DNA from: RUG695 sp050943135
GTDB lineage: Bacteria; Planctomycetota; Planctomycetia; Pirellulales; Thermoguttaceae
NCBI GenBank assembly: GCA_050943135.1
Contig: JBMNOP010000007.1
Location: forward strand, 1 to 64,000
Length of the DNA stretch: 64,000 bases
Reading direction: 5' to 3'
A model generated the notes under the pieces. It was not told where the DNA came from, did not search any database, and saw nothing but the letters and a program-made list of their open reading frames with translations. Position numbers and translations under genes: made by a program. Positions 15,501 to 24,354 of the stretch are shown piece after piece. Numbering within the stretch: the stretch's first letter is position 1; each line of letters starts with the position of its first letter.

Positions 15501-18500
15501 ACCGGCACAGAGCCCGGCGATACGGTTCAATACAGCACCGACGGCGGTCTGACTTATAGCGGAACCGTCCCCGAATTCTTCGTCGGAAACAAGACGGTTC
15601 ACGTCAAGATCAGCCGCCCCAACTACAACGACTGGACCGGCTCGGCGGATATCGACATCGCCCAAAAACAGTTGACCATTACCGGAACCTCGGTTGTCAG
15701 CAAAACGTACGACGGTACGACGAGCGCCGCCATTGCTCTCGGGACAGTCTCCGGGATCATTGTCGGCGACGACGTGACCGTGACCCCTTCGGGGGCGTTC
15801 CCAAGCGCCGATGTCGGCGATTACCAGGTGGCCGTCACTTACGGGCTTACCGGCGCCGCCGCCCAATACTACCTGGCTCCGGCGGCCGATACCTGTGCCG
15901 CGTCGATCACCCCGGCCGGTATCACGGGGATAACCGTCACCGGTTATACCGGAACGTACGACGGCGCTCCGCACGGGATCACGATCACCGGCACACAGCC
16001 CGGCGATGCGATCCTTTACAGCACCGACGGCGGCCAGACCTCCAGCGCAACCCCGCCCGAATTCTTTGTCGGTAACGTAACCGTTCGCGTCAAGGTCAGC
16101 CGTGCCAACCACAACGACTGGTTTGGCGCGGCAGACGTTAACATCGCCCGGAAACAGTTGACCGTTACCGGAACCACGGTCGCCGATAAAGTCTACGACG
16201 GCACGACCCATGCGACTGTTAACCTGGGGGCGGTCTCCGGCCGGCTCGGCACCGACGACGTGAACGTGACCGCCACGGGCGCGTTCGCCAGCGCCAACGT
16301 CGGAACACACACCGTTACCGTCACCTATGCGCTTACCGGCGCCGATGCCAATTACTACATCGCGCCGGCCTCCGAGACGTTCACCGCGTCGATCACCAAG
16401 GCCGACCCGGCGCCCGATGCCTACACGCTGGCCGGTTACACCGGGACCTACGACGGCGCCAAGCACGGAATCACGGTCACCGGCACAGAGCCCGGCGACA
16501 CGATCCTTTACAGCACCGACGGCGTTACCTACAGCGGGATCGCCCCCGAACTTTTTGTCGGTAGCGCGACCGTCTACGTGAAGATCAGCCGCCCCAACTA
16601 CAACGACTGGACCGGCTCGGCGGATATCAATATCACTCCGAAACAGTTGACTGTCAGCGGAACCACGGTTGCCAACAAAACGTACGACGGCACGACAGGC
16701 GCCGTGATCACCCTCGGGGCGGTCGACGGCGTGATCGGCACCGACGCGGTGACCGTGACCCCCTCGGGCGCGTTCCCAAGCGCTAATGTCGGCGATTACC
16801 AAGTCGCCGTCACCTACGCGCTTTCCGGCGCCGAGGCCCAATACTACCTGGCCCCGGCCGACGATACCTGTGCCGCGTCGATTACCGCGGCCAACATTAC
16901 GGGGGTGACCCTCACCGGTTACGCCGGGACGTACGACGGTGATGAGCACGGAATCACGGTCAACGGCACAGAGCCCGGCGATGCGGTCCTTTACAGTACC
17001 AACGGAGGCCAGACCTACAGCGCGACCGCCCCCCAACTTACCGTCGGTAGCGCAACCGTTCACGTTAAGGTCAGCCGCGCCAACCACAACGACTGGCTGG
17101 GCGTGGCGAACATTAACATCGCCCGGATGCAGTTGACCGTCAGCGGAACCACGGTGGCCGACAAAGTCTACGACGGCACGACCCACGCGACCGTTACCCG
17201 TGGGACGGTCGACGGAATCATTGCCGGCGACGCGGTGACCGTGACCGCCGCAGGCGCGTTCCCAAGTGCCAATGCCGGAACCCATACCGTTACCGTCACC
17301 TACACGCTTTCCGGCCCCGACGCCAAATACTACGTCGCGCCGGCCTCCGAGACGTTCACCGCGTCGATTGCCAAGGCCGACCCAGCGCCCGACACCTACA
17401 CGCTGACCGGTTATACCGAGACATACGACGGCGCCAATCACGGGATCACGGTCACCGGCCTGGTGCCCGGCGATACGGCTTACTACAGCACCAACGGCGT
17501 CGACTACGGTTTGGCCGCCCCCGAACGCTCTTTCGGCAGCGTAACCGTTTACGTCAAGATCAGCCGCCCCAACTACAACGACTGGACCGGCTCGGCGGAT
17601 ATCAACATCACTCCGAAACAGTTGACCGTCAGCGGAACCATGGTTGCCAGCAAGGTGTACGACGGCACGACCGACGCCGCGATTACCCTCGGATCGGTCG
17701 AAGGGATCATTGCCGGCGACGATCTGACCGTGACCCCCTCGGGCGCGTTTTCGAGCGCCGATGTCGGCGATTACCAAGTCGCCGTCACCTACGGGCTTTC
17801 CGGCGCCGATACCGAATACTACCTGGCTCCGGTGGATGATACCTGCGCCGCGTCGATTGCCCCGGCCACCATCGAGGGGGTGACCCTCACCGGTTATACC
17901 GGGACGTACAACGGCGCTGAGCATGGGATCACCATCACCGGCACAAAACCCGGCGACACGATCCTTTACAGCACCAACGGCGGCGACTACAGCGCGACCG
18001 CCCCCCAACTCTTTGTCGGTAGCGCGACCGTCTCTGTCAAGGTCAGCCGTGCCAACCACAACGACTGGACCGGCTCGGCGAATATCAACATCGCTCGGAA
18101 ACAGTTGACCGTGACCGGAACCTCGGTCGCCGACAAAGTCTATGACGGCACGACCACGGCCGCGATTACCCTCGGAGCGGTCGTCGGGATCATTGACGGC
18201 GATGCGGTGACGGTGACCCCCTCGGGTGCGTTCCCTGCCTCTGATGTCGGCGATTACCAAGTGGCCGTCACCTACGCGCTTTCCGGCCCCGATGCCGGTT
18301 ACTACCTGGCCCCGGCGAATGATCTCTGTGCCGCGTCGATCGTCAAGGCCGACCCGGCGCCCGACACCTACACGCTGACCGATTATACGGGAGTCTACGA
18401 CGGCGCCAAACACGGGATCACGGTTACCGGCACAGAGCCCGGCGACATGGTCGTTTACAGCACCGACGGTGGTCAGACCTACAGCGGGACCGCCCCCCAA

Positions 18501-21500
18501 CTCTTTGTCGGCAGCCAGACCGTCCACGTTAGGATCGGTCGGGCCAACTACAACGACTGGTTCGGCTCGGCCGCGATCGACATCGCTCGGAAGCAGTTGA
18601 CCGTCAGCGGAACCACGGTCGCCGACAAAGTCTACGACGGCAAGACCACGGCCGCGATTACCCTCGGAACGGTCAACGGGATCGTTGCCGGCGACAACGT
18701 GACCGTGACCCCCTCGGGCGCGTTTTCAAGCGCCGATGTCGGCGATTACCAGGTGACCGTCGCCTACGCGATTACCGGTGACGATTACTACCTGGCTCCG
18801 GTGGATGATACCTGCGCCGCGTCGATTACCCCGGCCAATATCACGGGAGTGACCATCACCGGTTACACCGGGACGTACAACGGCGCCGCACACGGGGTCA
18901 CGCTCACCGGCACAAAATCCGGCGACACAATCCTTTACAGCACCGACGGCGGTCAGACTTACAGTGCGACCGCTCCCGAATTTTTTGTCGGTGGCACGAC
19001 CGTTCACGTCAAAATCAGCCGTGCCAACCACAACGACTGGACCGGCTCGGCGAATATCAACATCGCTCGGAAACAGTTGACCGTCAGCGGAACCACGGTC
19101 GCCGATAAGGAGTACGACGGTACGACGGCCGCCACCATTACCCTCGGGCCGGTCACCGGGATCATTGCCGGCGACGACGTGACCGTTACCCCCTCGGGCG
19201 CGTTTTCAAGTCCCAATGTCGGCGATTACCAGGGCCCGGTTTCTTACGCGCTTTCCGGCGCTGATATCGGTTACTACTTTACCCCGGCCTACGACGTCTG
19301 TAACGCGTCGATTACCGAGGCCGACCCGGCGCCCGACGCCTACACGCTGACCGGTTATACGGGAATCTACGATGGCACCAAGCACGGGGTCACGCTTACC
19401 GGCATAGAGCCCGGCGACCAGGTCGCTTACAGCACCGACGGTGGTCAGACCTACAGCGCGACCCCTCCCCAAATCTTCGTTGGTAACCAGACCGTTCTGG
19501 TCCGGGTCGCCCGGGCCAACTACACCGACTGGTCCGGCACGGCCATGATCGATATCGCCCGGAGGCCGTTGACCGTAACCGGAACCACGGTCGCCGATAA
19601 AGAATACGACGGCACGACTTACGCAGCGATTACCCTCGGGACGGTCAACGGGATCGTTGCCGGCGACAATATCACCGTGACCCCTTCGGGCGCGTTTTCG
19701 AGCGCCAATGTCGGCGATTACCAGGTGACCGTCACCTACGCGATTACCGGTACCGATTACTACCTGGCTCCGGCCGACGATACCTGCGCCGCGTCGATTA
19801 CCCCGGCCGACCCGGGGACCGACCTCTACAAGCTGACCGGTTATACCGGGGTCTACGACGGCGTCGCGCACGGAATCATCATCACGGGACTGGAGGCGGG
19901 CGATACGGTCCAATACAGTACCGACGGCATCCACTACGACGCGAACGCGCCCACACTGCTTGTCGGCAGCGCGACCGTCTACGTGATCATCAGCCGTCCC
20001 AACTACGGCGACTGGACCGGTTCGGCGGATATCAACATCGCTCCGAAACAGTTGACCATTACCGGGACCAAGGTTGCCAATAAAGAGTACGACGGTACAA
20101 CCAGCGCCACCGTCACCCTCGGGACGCTCTCCGGGATCGTTGGCGATGACGACGTGACCGTCACCGGATCGAGCGCTTTCCCTGCCTCCGACGTCGGCGA
20201 TTACCAAGTGACCGTCACCTACGCGATTTCCGGTCCTGATGTCGGTTACTACCTGGCCCCGGCGAGCGGTTTCTGTACCGCGTCGATCACCGAGGCTCCC
20301 CCGGCACCCGACACCTACACGCTGACCGGTTATACGGGAATCTACGACGGCACCAAGCACGGGGTCACCATCGAAGGATTAGAGCCCGGCGACATGGTCG
20401 TTTACAGCACCGACGGTGGCCAGCACCAAAGCCCGACCCCCCCCCAACTCTTTGTCGGCAGCGCGACCGTTCTGGTCCGGATCAGCCGGCCCAACTACAC
20501 CGACTGGTCCGGCACGGCCATAATCGATATCGCCCGGAAACCGTTGACCGTGACCGGAACCACGGTCGCCGATAAAGTCTACGACGGCACAACCGGTGCC
20601 ACGATTGCCCTCGGGACAATCCACGGGATTGTTGCCGGCGACAGCGTGACCGTGACCCCCTCGGGCGCATTTTCAAGCGCCGATGTCGGCGATTACCAGG
20701 TGGCCGTCACCTACGCGGTTACCGGTACCGATTATTACCTGGCACCGGCCGACGATACCTGCGCCGCGTCGATTACCAAGGCCAACCCGGCGCCCAGCAC
20801 CTACGCGCTGACCGGTTACAGCGGAGTCTACGACGGCATCGCACACGGGATCACTATCTCGGGGTTAGAGTCGGGCGATACGGTCCGGTACAGCACCGAC
20901 GGTATCCACTACGTCACGCACGCGCCCACACTGCTCGTCGGCAGCGCGACTGTTTACGTCAAGATCAGCCGTGCCAACTACAACGACTGGACCGGTTCGG
21001 CGGATATCGACATCGCTCGGAAACAGCTGACCGTTGCCGGAACCAAGGCTAACACCAAAGAGTACGACGGCACGACCAGCGCCACCGTCACCCTCGGGAA
21101 GGTCGACGGGATTGTTCCCGGCGACGATGTGACCGTGACCCCCTCGGGTGCGTTCCCTGCCTCTGATGTCGGCGATTACCAAGTGACCGTCACCTACGGG
21201 CTTACCGGCGCTGACATCGATTACTACCTTGCCCCGACCAATTGTTTCTGTACCGCGTCGATCGTCGAGGCTCCCCCGGCGCCCGACACCTACACCCTGA
21301 CAGGTTATACGGGAACCTACGACGGTTCGAAACACGGGGTTACCATCGAAGGATTGGAGCCCGGCGACCAGATCGGTTACAGCATCGACGGCGGCCAGAC
21401 TTATAGCGCGACCGCCCCCAAACTCTTTGTCGGCGACCAGACCGTTCTGGTCCGGATCGCCCGGCCCAACTACACCGACTGGTCCGGCACGGCAGATATC

Positions 21501-24257
21501 AGCATCGCCCGGAAACAGTTGACCGTCGGCGGGACCACGGTCGCCGATAAGGAATACGACGGCACGACCGATGCCACCATCATCCTCGGGGCGGTCCACG
21601 GGATTGTTGCCGGCGACCACGTGATCGTGACCCCCTCGGGCGTGTTCCCAAGCGCCGATGTCGGTGATTACAACGTGAGCGTTAACTACACGTTTACCGG
21701 TTCCGATTACTACCTGGCTCCGGCCGCCGATACCTGTGCCGCGTCGATTACCAAGGCCGGTATCACGGGAGTGACCGTCACCGGTTACAACGGAACATAC
21801 GACGGTGCCGCGCACGGAATCACGGTCACCGGCACGAAGCCCGGCGACACGATCCTTTACAGCACCGACGGCGTCAACTACGGTGAGGCCGCTCCCGAAA
21901 TCCTTGTCGGCAGCGAGACCGTTCGCGTCAAGGTCAGCCGCGCCAACCACAACGACTGGACCGGCTCGGCAGACATCAACATCGCTAGGAAACAGTTGAC
22001 CGTGACCGGAACCAAGGTGGCCAATAAACAGTACGACGGAACGACCAATGCCACCGTCACCCTCGGGACGGTCGACGGGATTCTTGGCGATGACGATGTA
22101 ACCGTGACCCCCTCGGGCGCGTTCCCCGCATCCGATGTCGACGATTACCAAGTGACCGTCACCTACGGGCTTTCCGGCGCCGATGCCGGTTACTACCTGG
22201 CCCCGATCCATTGTTTCTGTACCGCGTCGATTACCGAGGCTCCCCTGGCGCCCGAAACCTTCACCCTGACCGGTTATACGGGGACCTACGACGGCGCCAA
22301 GCACGGGGTCACCATCGAAGGATTGGAGCCCGGCGACATGGTCGTTTACAGTACCGACGGCGGTCAGACCCAAAGCCCGAACGCCCCCGAACTCTTCGTC
22401 GGTAGCGCGACCGTTCTGGTCCGGATCGCCCGGCCCAACTACGCCGACTGGTCCGGCACGGCGGATATCGACATCGCCCGGAAACAGTTGACCGTGACCG
22501 AGACGACGGTTGCCGATAAGGTTTACGACGGCACGACCGACGCCGCCATCACCCTCGGGACGGTCCACGGGATTGTGGCCGGCGACAACGTGACCGTGAC
22601 CCCCTCGGGCGCGTTTTCAAGCGCCGATGTCGGCGATTACCAGGTGGCCGTCACCTACGCGATCACCGGTTCCGACTACTACCTGGCCCCGGCGGCCGAT
22701 ACCTGCGCCGCGTCGATTACGGCGGCCGCTATCGAAGGGGTGACCCTGACCGGTTACACCGGGACGTACGACGGCGCCGCGCACACCATTACCGTCGACG
22801 GGGCCTCGGCAACCGACACGATCCTTTACAGTACCGACGGGGTCAACTACAGCGAGGACGCCCCGGAATTCTTTGTCGGCAGCGAGACCGTTTACGTCAA
22901 GATCAGTCGTGCCAACCACAACGACTGGACCGGTTCGGCCGACATCAACATCGCCCGGAAGCAGTTGACCGTGACCGGAACCTCGGTCGCCAGTAAAGTT
23001 TATGACGGCACGACCGACGCCGCCATCACCCTCGGAACGGTCGCCGGGATTCTTGTCGGCGACGACGTGAGCGTGACCCCCTCGGGCGCGTTCCCAAGCG
23101 CTAACGTCGACGTTTACGACGTGGCCGTTACCTACGCGCTTACCGGCGCCGAGTCCGAATACTACCTGGCTCCGGCCGCCGACACCTGTAATGCGTCGAT
23201 TACCCCGGCCACCATCGAAGGGGTGACCGTCACCGATTATACCGGGGCATACGATGGCGCCGCGCACGGGGTCACGCTCACCGGTACGCTACCCGACGAC
23301 GTCGTCTTTTACAGCACCGACGGCGAGTTCTACAGCAAGACCGTCCCCCAACTCTTGATCGGCAGCGAGACCGTCTACGTCAGGGTCGGCCGTGTCAACC
23401 ACGTTACCTGGTCCGGCTTGGCGACGATCGATATCGCTCCGAAACAGTTGACCGTGACCGGAACCACGGTTGCCGATAAACCGTACGACGGCACGACCGA
23501 TGCCGACGTTACCCTCGGGACGGTCGAAGGCGTACTCGGCACCGACGACGTGACCGTTGCCGCGACGGGGACCTTTGCCGGGTCCGATTACGGGGAACAC
23601 ACCGTGACCGTCACCTACATGCTGTCCGGCGCCGATGCCGGTTACTACGCCGTGCCGGCGTCCGAGACGTTCACCGCTCGAATCCTCCGGCCGCTCGACG
23701 CGCCGACGATTCTGACCGGAGACCCCGGGGTTTACGTCTCTTACGGCGCGAACCGGCACCGGCTCCTCTGGACCGCGATCGAGAACGCCTCGGCCTACGA
23801 ACTGACGTACAGCGCCGACGGCGGAGGCACCTGGAGCAGCGTCACGTCCGGGACGACAAGCGGAATTGTTCGCGGTCTCTCCTACGGAGACGATATGGTT
23901 TATCGTGTCCGCGCGCTGGGGACCGGGGCCTACTGCGATTCCGACTGGAGTGTCACGCGGACGTTCAACGTCTGCCCGATGGACGTCGATAACGACGGCG
24001 ACATCGGCCCGACCGACCTGGCCCTCGTGCTCAACCTCTGGCTGAAGAGTGAGGACGATGCTGAATACCGCCACTACTGCGATATCGACGGCGACGGCGA
24101 CATCGGCCCGACCGACCGTGTTTTCCTGAAGAACAACTGGTTGGGCGAATCGGGGAGTGCCGACCTCTTTTATCCCCGTCCTCTACCCGCAGCCGCGGAC
24201 ACCGTCTTCGACGAGTTCGGCTCGGTCGACTTGGAGGTCGATTTCGACTTCTTCTGA
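12528..24257 (+). CDS. Giant LEPR-XLL / MBG-YDG tandem repeat / dockerin secreted protein
   Basis: 3909 aa from ATG 12528, the start of the conserved MKKLL...LENLENRILLA LEPR-XLL signature. An ORF extension to 12471 is discounted because its hydrophobic codons lie in a T-rich leader. Residues about 25-320 form a beta-helix with DIGAYEYQ at its end. Then come 21 tandem units of about 162 residues. Each pairs an MBG-like domain (GYTGTYDG ... VKVSRANYNDW) with a YDG domain (KVYDGTT ... YYLAPA). An Fn3-like domain (about 3720-3814) is followed by a type I dockerin with two calcium loops (DVDNDGDIGPTD and DIDGDGDIGPTD). The chain ends in an acidic tail, DLEVDFDFF. Likely a cell-surface or extracellular stalk that docks to a cohesin. 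The partner and target are unknown, and no catalytic domain is visible. Confidence 0.9.
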   Translation: MKKLLSRSLRLENLENRILLAVIAGADPAMTAAPQPTSSSYLVTTLADTVDASDGAMSLREAIIAAVTGDTITFASSLAGGTITLSGAALTITGGITIDATGIAGAGGITIDGNNASRIFFIDGGSATNPVVLNHLKITGGYASGSGGAIRVSTGRHLTLIDCAITGNVALSEAGGVYNDGTINLYGCTIAGNTCQSGTGGVYSTNIAYLYNTIIAENFGNQGSGQDYACGSKGKSYAYYTLSSCHKWTTQQGCILYNGGILFTNAAGGDYTLAPQSLAIDQGDNTYATWATDLAGNPRISSLVVDIGAYEYQFPVVPGVTVTGYTGEYDGALHGVTVNGTQSGDVVRYSTDGGQTYSATAPTILFGSQTVHVKVSRANYSDWIGSADITITQKQLTVTGTTVSGKTYDGTTGAAITLGTVNGAIATDDVTVTPSGAFPSANVGDYGVTVTYTISGAQAGYYLAPVPDTCAASITPAGIAGVTVTGYTGTYDGAPHGVTVSGTQSGDTIFYSTDGGQTYSTTPSEFFVGNRTVHVKVSRANHSDWLGAANVNIARKQLTVTGTTVADKVYDGTTNAPVTIGAVSGRLGTDDVTVTASGAFASANVGTHTVTVTYALTGAAAAYYIAPATETFTASITKADPAPDAYTVTGYTGAYDGALHGVTVNGTQSGDTVQYSADGVTYSTTPVTILFGTQHVYVKVSRANYNDWTGSADINITQKQLTVTGTTVTGKTYDGTTGAAIVLGTVDGAIGTDDVTVTPSGAFPSADVGDYQVTVTYALSGAASGYYLAPVADTCAASITPADITGVTVTGYTGTYDGVAHGVTVSGTQPGDTITYSYNVGGGLTSGTTPPTFLVGSATVFVQVSRANHNDWFGAANVNIARKQLTVTGTTVADKVYDGTTSAPVTIGTVAGRLGTDDVNVTATGAFASANVGTHTVTVTYTLTGADADYYIAPATETFTASITKADPAPDAYTLAGYIGTYDGAKHGITITGTEPGDTVQYSTDGGLTYSGTVPEFFVGNKTVHVKISRPNYNDWTGSADIDIAQKQLTITGTSVVSKTYDGTTSAAIALGTVSGIIVGDDVTVTPSGAFPSADVGDYQVAVTYGLTGAAAQYYLAPAADTCAASITPAGITGITVTGYTGTYDGAPHGITITGTQPGDAILYSTDGGQTSSATPPEFFVGNVTVRVKVSRANHNDWFGAADVNIARKQLTVTGTTVADKVYDGTTHATVNLGAVSGRLGTDDVNVTATGAFASANVGTHTVTVTYALTGADANYYIAPASETFTASITKADPAPDAYTLAGYTGTYDGAKHGITVTGTEPGDTILYSTDGVTYSGIAPELFVGSATVYVKISRPNYNDWTGSADINITPKQLTVSGTTVANKTYDGTTGAVITLGAVDGVIGTDAVTVTPSGAFPSANVGDYQVAVTYALSGAEAQYYLAPADDTCAASITAANITGVTLTGYAGTYDGDEHGITVNGTEPGDAVLYSTNGGQTYSATAPQLTVGSATVHVKVSRANHNDWLGVANINIARMQLTVSGTTVADKVYDGTTHATVTRGTVDGIIAGDAVTVTAAGAFPSANAGTHTVTVTYTLSGPDAKYYVAPASETFTASIAKADPAPDTYTLTGYTETYDGANHGITVTGLVPGDTAYYSTNGVDYGLAAPERSFGSVTVYVKISRPNYNDWTGSADINITPKQLTVSGTMVASKVYDGTTDAAITLGSVEGIIAGDDLTVTPSGAFSSADVGDYQVAVTYGLSGADTEYYLAPVDDTCAASIAPATIEGVTLTGYTGTYNGAEHGITITGTKPGDTILYSTNGGDYSATAPQLFVGSATVSVKVSRANHNDWTGSANINIARKQLTVTGTSVADKVYDGTTTAAITLGAVVGIIDGDAVTVTPSGAFPASDVGDYQVAVTYALSGPDAGYYLAPANDLCAASIVKADPAPDTYTLTDYTGVYDGAKHGITVTGTEPGDMVVYSTDGGQTYSGTAPQLFVGSQTVHVRIGRANYNDWFGSAAIDIARKQLTVSGTTVADKVYDGKTTAAITLGTVNGIVAGDNVTVTPSGAFSSADVGDYQVTVAYAITGDDYYLAPVDDTCAASITPANITGVTITGYTGTYNGAAHGVTLTGTKSGDTILYSTDGGQTYSATAPEFFVGGTTVHVKISRANHNDWTGSANINIARKQLTVSGTTVADKEYDGTTAATITLGPVTGIIAGDDVTVTPSGAFSSPNVGDYQGPVSYALSGADIGYYFTPAYDVCNASITEADPAPDAYTLTGYTGIYDGTKHGVTLTGIEPGDQVAYSTDGGQTYSATPPQIFVGNQTVLVRVARANYTDWSGTAMIDIARRPLTVTGTTVADKEYDGTTYAAITLGTVNGIVAGDNITVTPSGAFSSANVGDYQVTVTYAITGTDYYLAPADDTCAASITPADPGTDLYKLTGYTGVYDGVAHGIIITGLEAGDTVQYSTDGIHYDANAPTLLVGSATVYVIISRPNYGDWTGSADINIAPKQLTITGTKVANKEYDGTTSATVTLGTLSGIVGDDDVTVTGSSAFPASDVGDYQVTVTYAISGPDVGYYLAPASGFCTASITEAPPAPDTYTLTGYTGIYDGTKHGVTIEGLEPGDMVVYSTDGGQHQSPTPPQLFVGSATVLVRISRPNYTDWSGTAIIDIARKPLTVTGTTVADKVYDGTTGATIALGTIHGIVAGDSVTVTPSGAFSSADVGDYQVAVTYAVTGTDYYLAPADDTCAASITKANPAPSTYALTGYSGVYDGIAHGITISGLESGDTVRYSTDGIHYVTHAPTLLVGSATVYVKISRANYNDWTGSADIDIARKQLTVAGTKANTKEYDGTTSATVTLGKVDGIVPGDDVTVTPSGAFPASDVGDYQVTVTYGLTGADIDYYLAPTNCFCTASIVEAPPAPDTYTLTGYTGTYDGSKHGVTIEGLEPGDQIGYSIDGGQTYSATAPKLFVGDQTVLVRIARPNYTDWSGTADISIARKQLTVGGTTVADKEYDGTTDATIILGAVHGIVAGDHVIVTPSGVFPSADVGDYNVSVNYTFTGSDYYLAPAADTCAASITKAGITGVTVTGYNGTYDGAAHGITVTGTKPGDTILYSTDGVNYGEAAPEILVGSETVRVKVSRANHNDWTGSADINIARKQLTVTGTKVANKQYDGTTNATVTLGTVDGILGDDDVTVTPSGAFPASDVDDYQVTVTYGLSGADAGYYLAPIHCFCTASITEAPLAPETFTLTGYTGTYDGAKHGVTIEGLEPGDMVVYSTDGGQTQSPNAPELFVGSATVLVRIARPNYADWSGTADIDIARKQLTVTETTVADKVYDGTTDAAITLGTVHGIVAGDNVTVTPSGAFSSADVGDYQVAVTYAITGSDYYLAPAADTCAASITAAAIEGVTLTGYTGTYDGAAHTITVDGASATDTILYSTDGVNYSEDAPEFFVGSETVYVKISRANHNDWTGSADINIARKQLTVTGTSVASKVYDGTTDAAITLGTVAGILVGDDVSVTPSGAFPSANVDVYDVAVTYALTGAESEYYLAPAADTCNASITPATIEGVTVTDYTGAYDGAAHGVTLTGTLPDDVVFYSTDGEFYSKTVPQLLIGSETVYVRVGRVNHVTWSGLATIDIAPKQLTVTGTTVADKPYDGTTDADVTLGTVEGVLGTDDVTVAATGTFAGSDYGEHTVTVTYMLSGADAGYYAVPASETFTARILRPLDAPTILTGDPGVYVSYGANRHRLLWTAIENASAYELTYSADGGGTWSSVTSGTTSGIVRGLSYGDDMVYRVRALGTGAYCDSDWSVTRTFNVCPMDVDNDGDIGPTDLALVLNLWLKSEDDAEYRHYCDIDGDGDIGPTDRVFLKNNWLGESGSADLFYPRPLPAAADTVFDEFGSVDLEVDFDFF
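13480..23690. repeat. 21 tandem repeats of about 486 bp
   Basis: The coding sequence is a head-to-tail array of 21 units, counted by the K-x-YDGTT motif (one copy is YDGKT). Each unit is about 162 codons. DNA similarity between units is high, and neighbouring alternate units look more alike than adjacent ones. Such an array could change copy number by recombination and is prone to misassembly. Confidence 0.9.
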
Positions 24258-24284
24258 ACCTGAGGTTCCGACCGACTCCTGACA

Positions 24285-24328
24285 AAAAAGCCTTCCCCTT
24301 CTTTTGACGGAAAGGGAAGGCTTTTTCT
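24285..24328. terminator. Bidirectional intrinsic terminator between the giant gene and the phage cluster
   Basis: A 13-bp stem (24285-24297 with 24314-24326), with an A run on the left arm and a T run on the right. It lies between the convergent giant gene and portal gene and can terminate both. Confidence 0.85.
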
Positions 24329-24354
24329 TGGGTGTGCGGGCGGGGCGAACCTGT

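Noticed and set aside
13293..18527. 1744-codon open frame on the minus strand
   Set aside because: It is antisense to the 21-repeat array. The repeated Gly/Asp/Val-rich text mirrors the real repeats, and the plus frame has LEPR-XLL, YDG and dockerin features.
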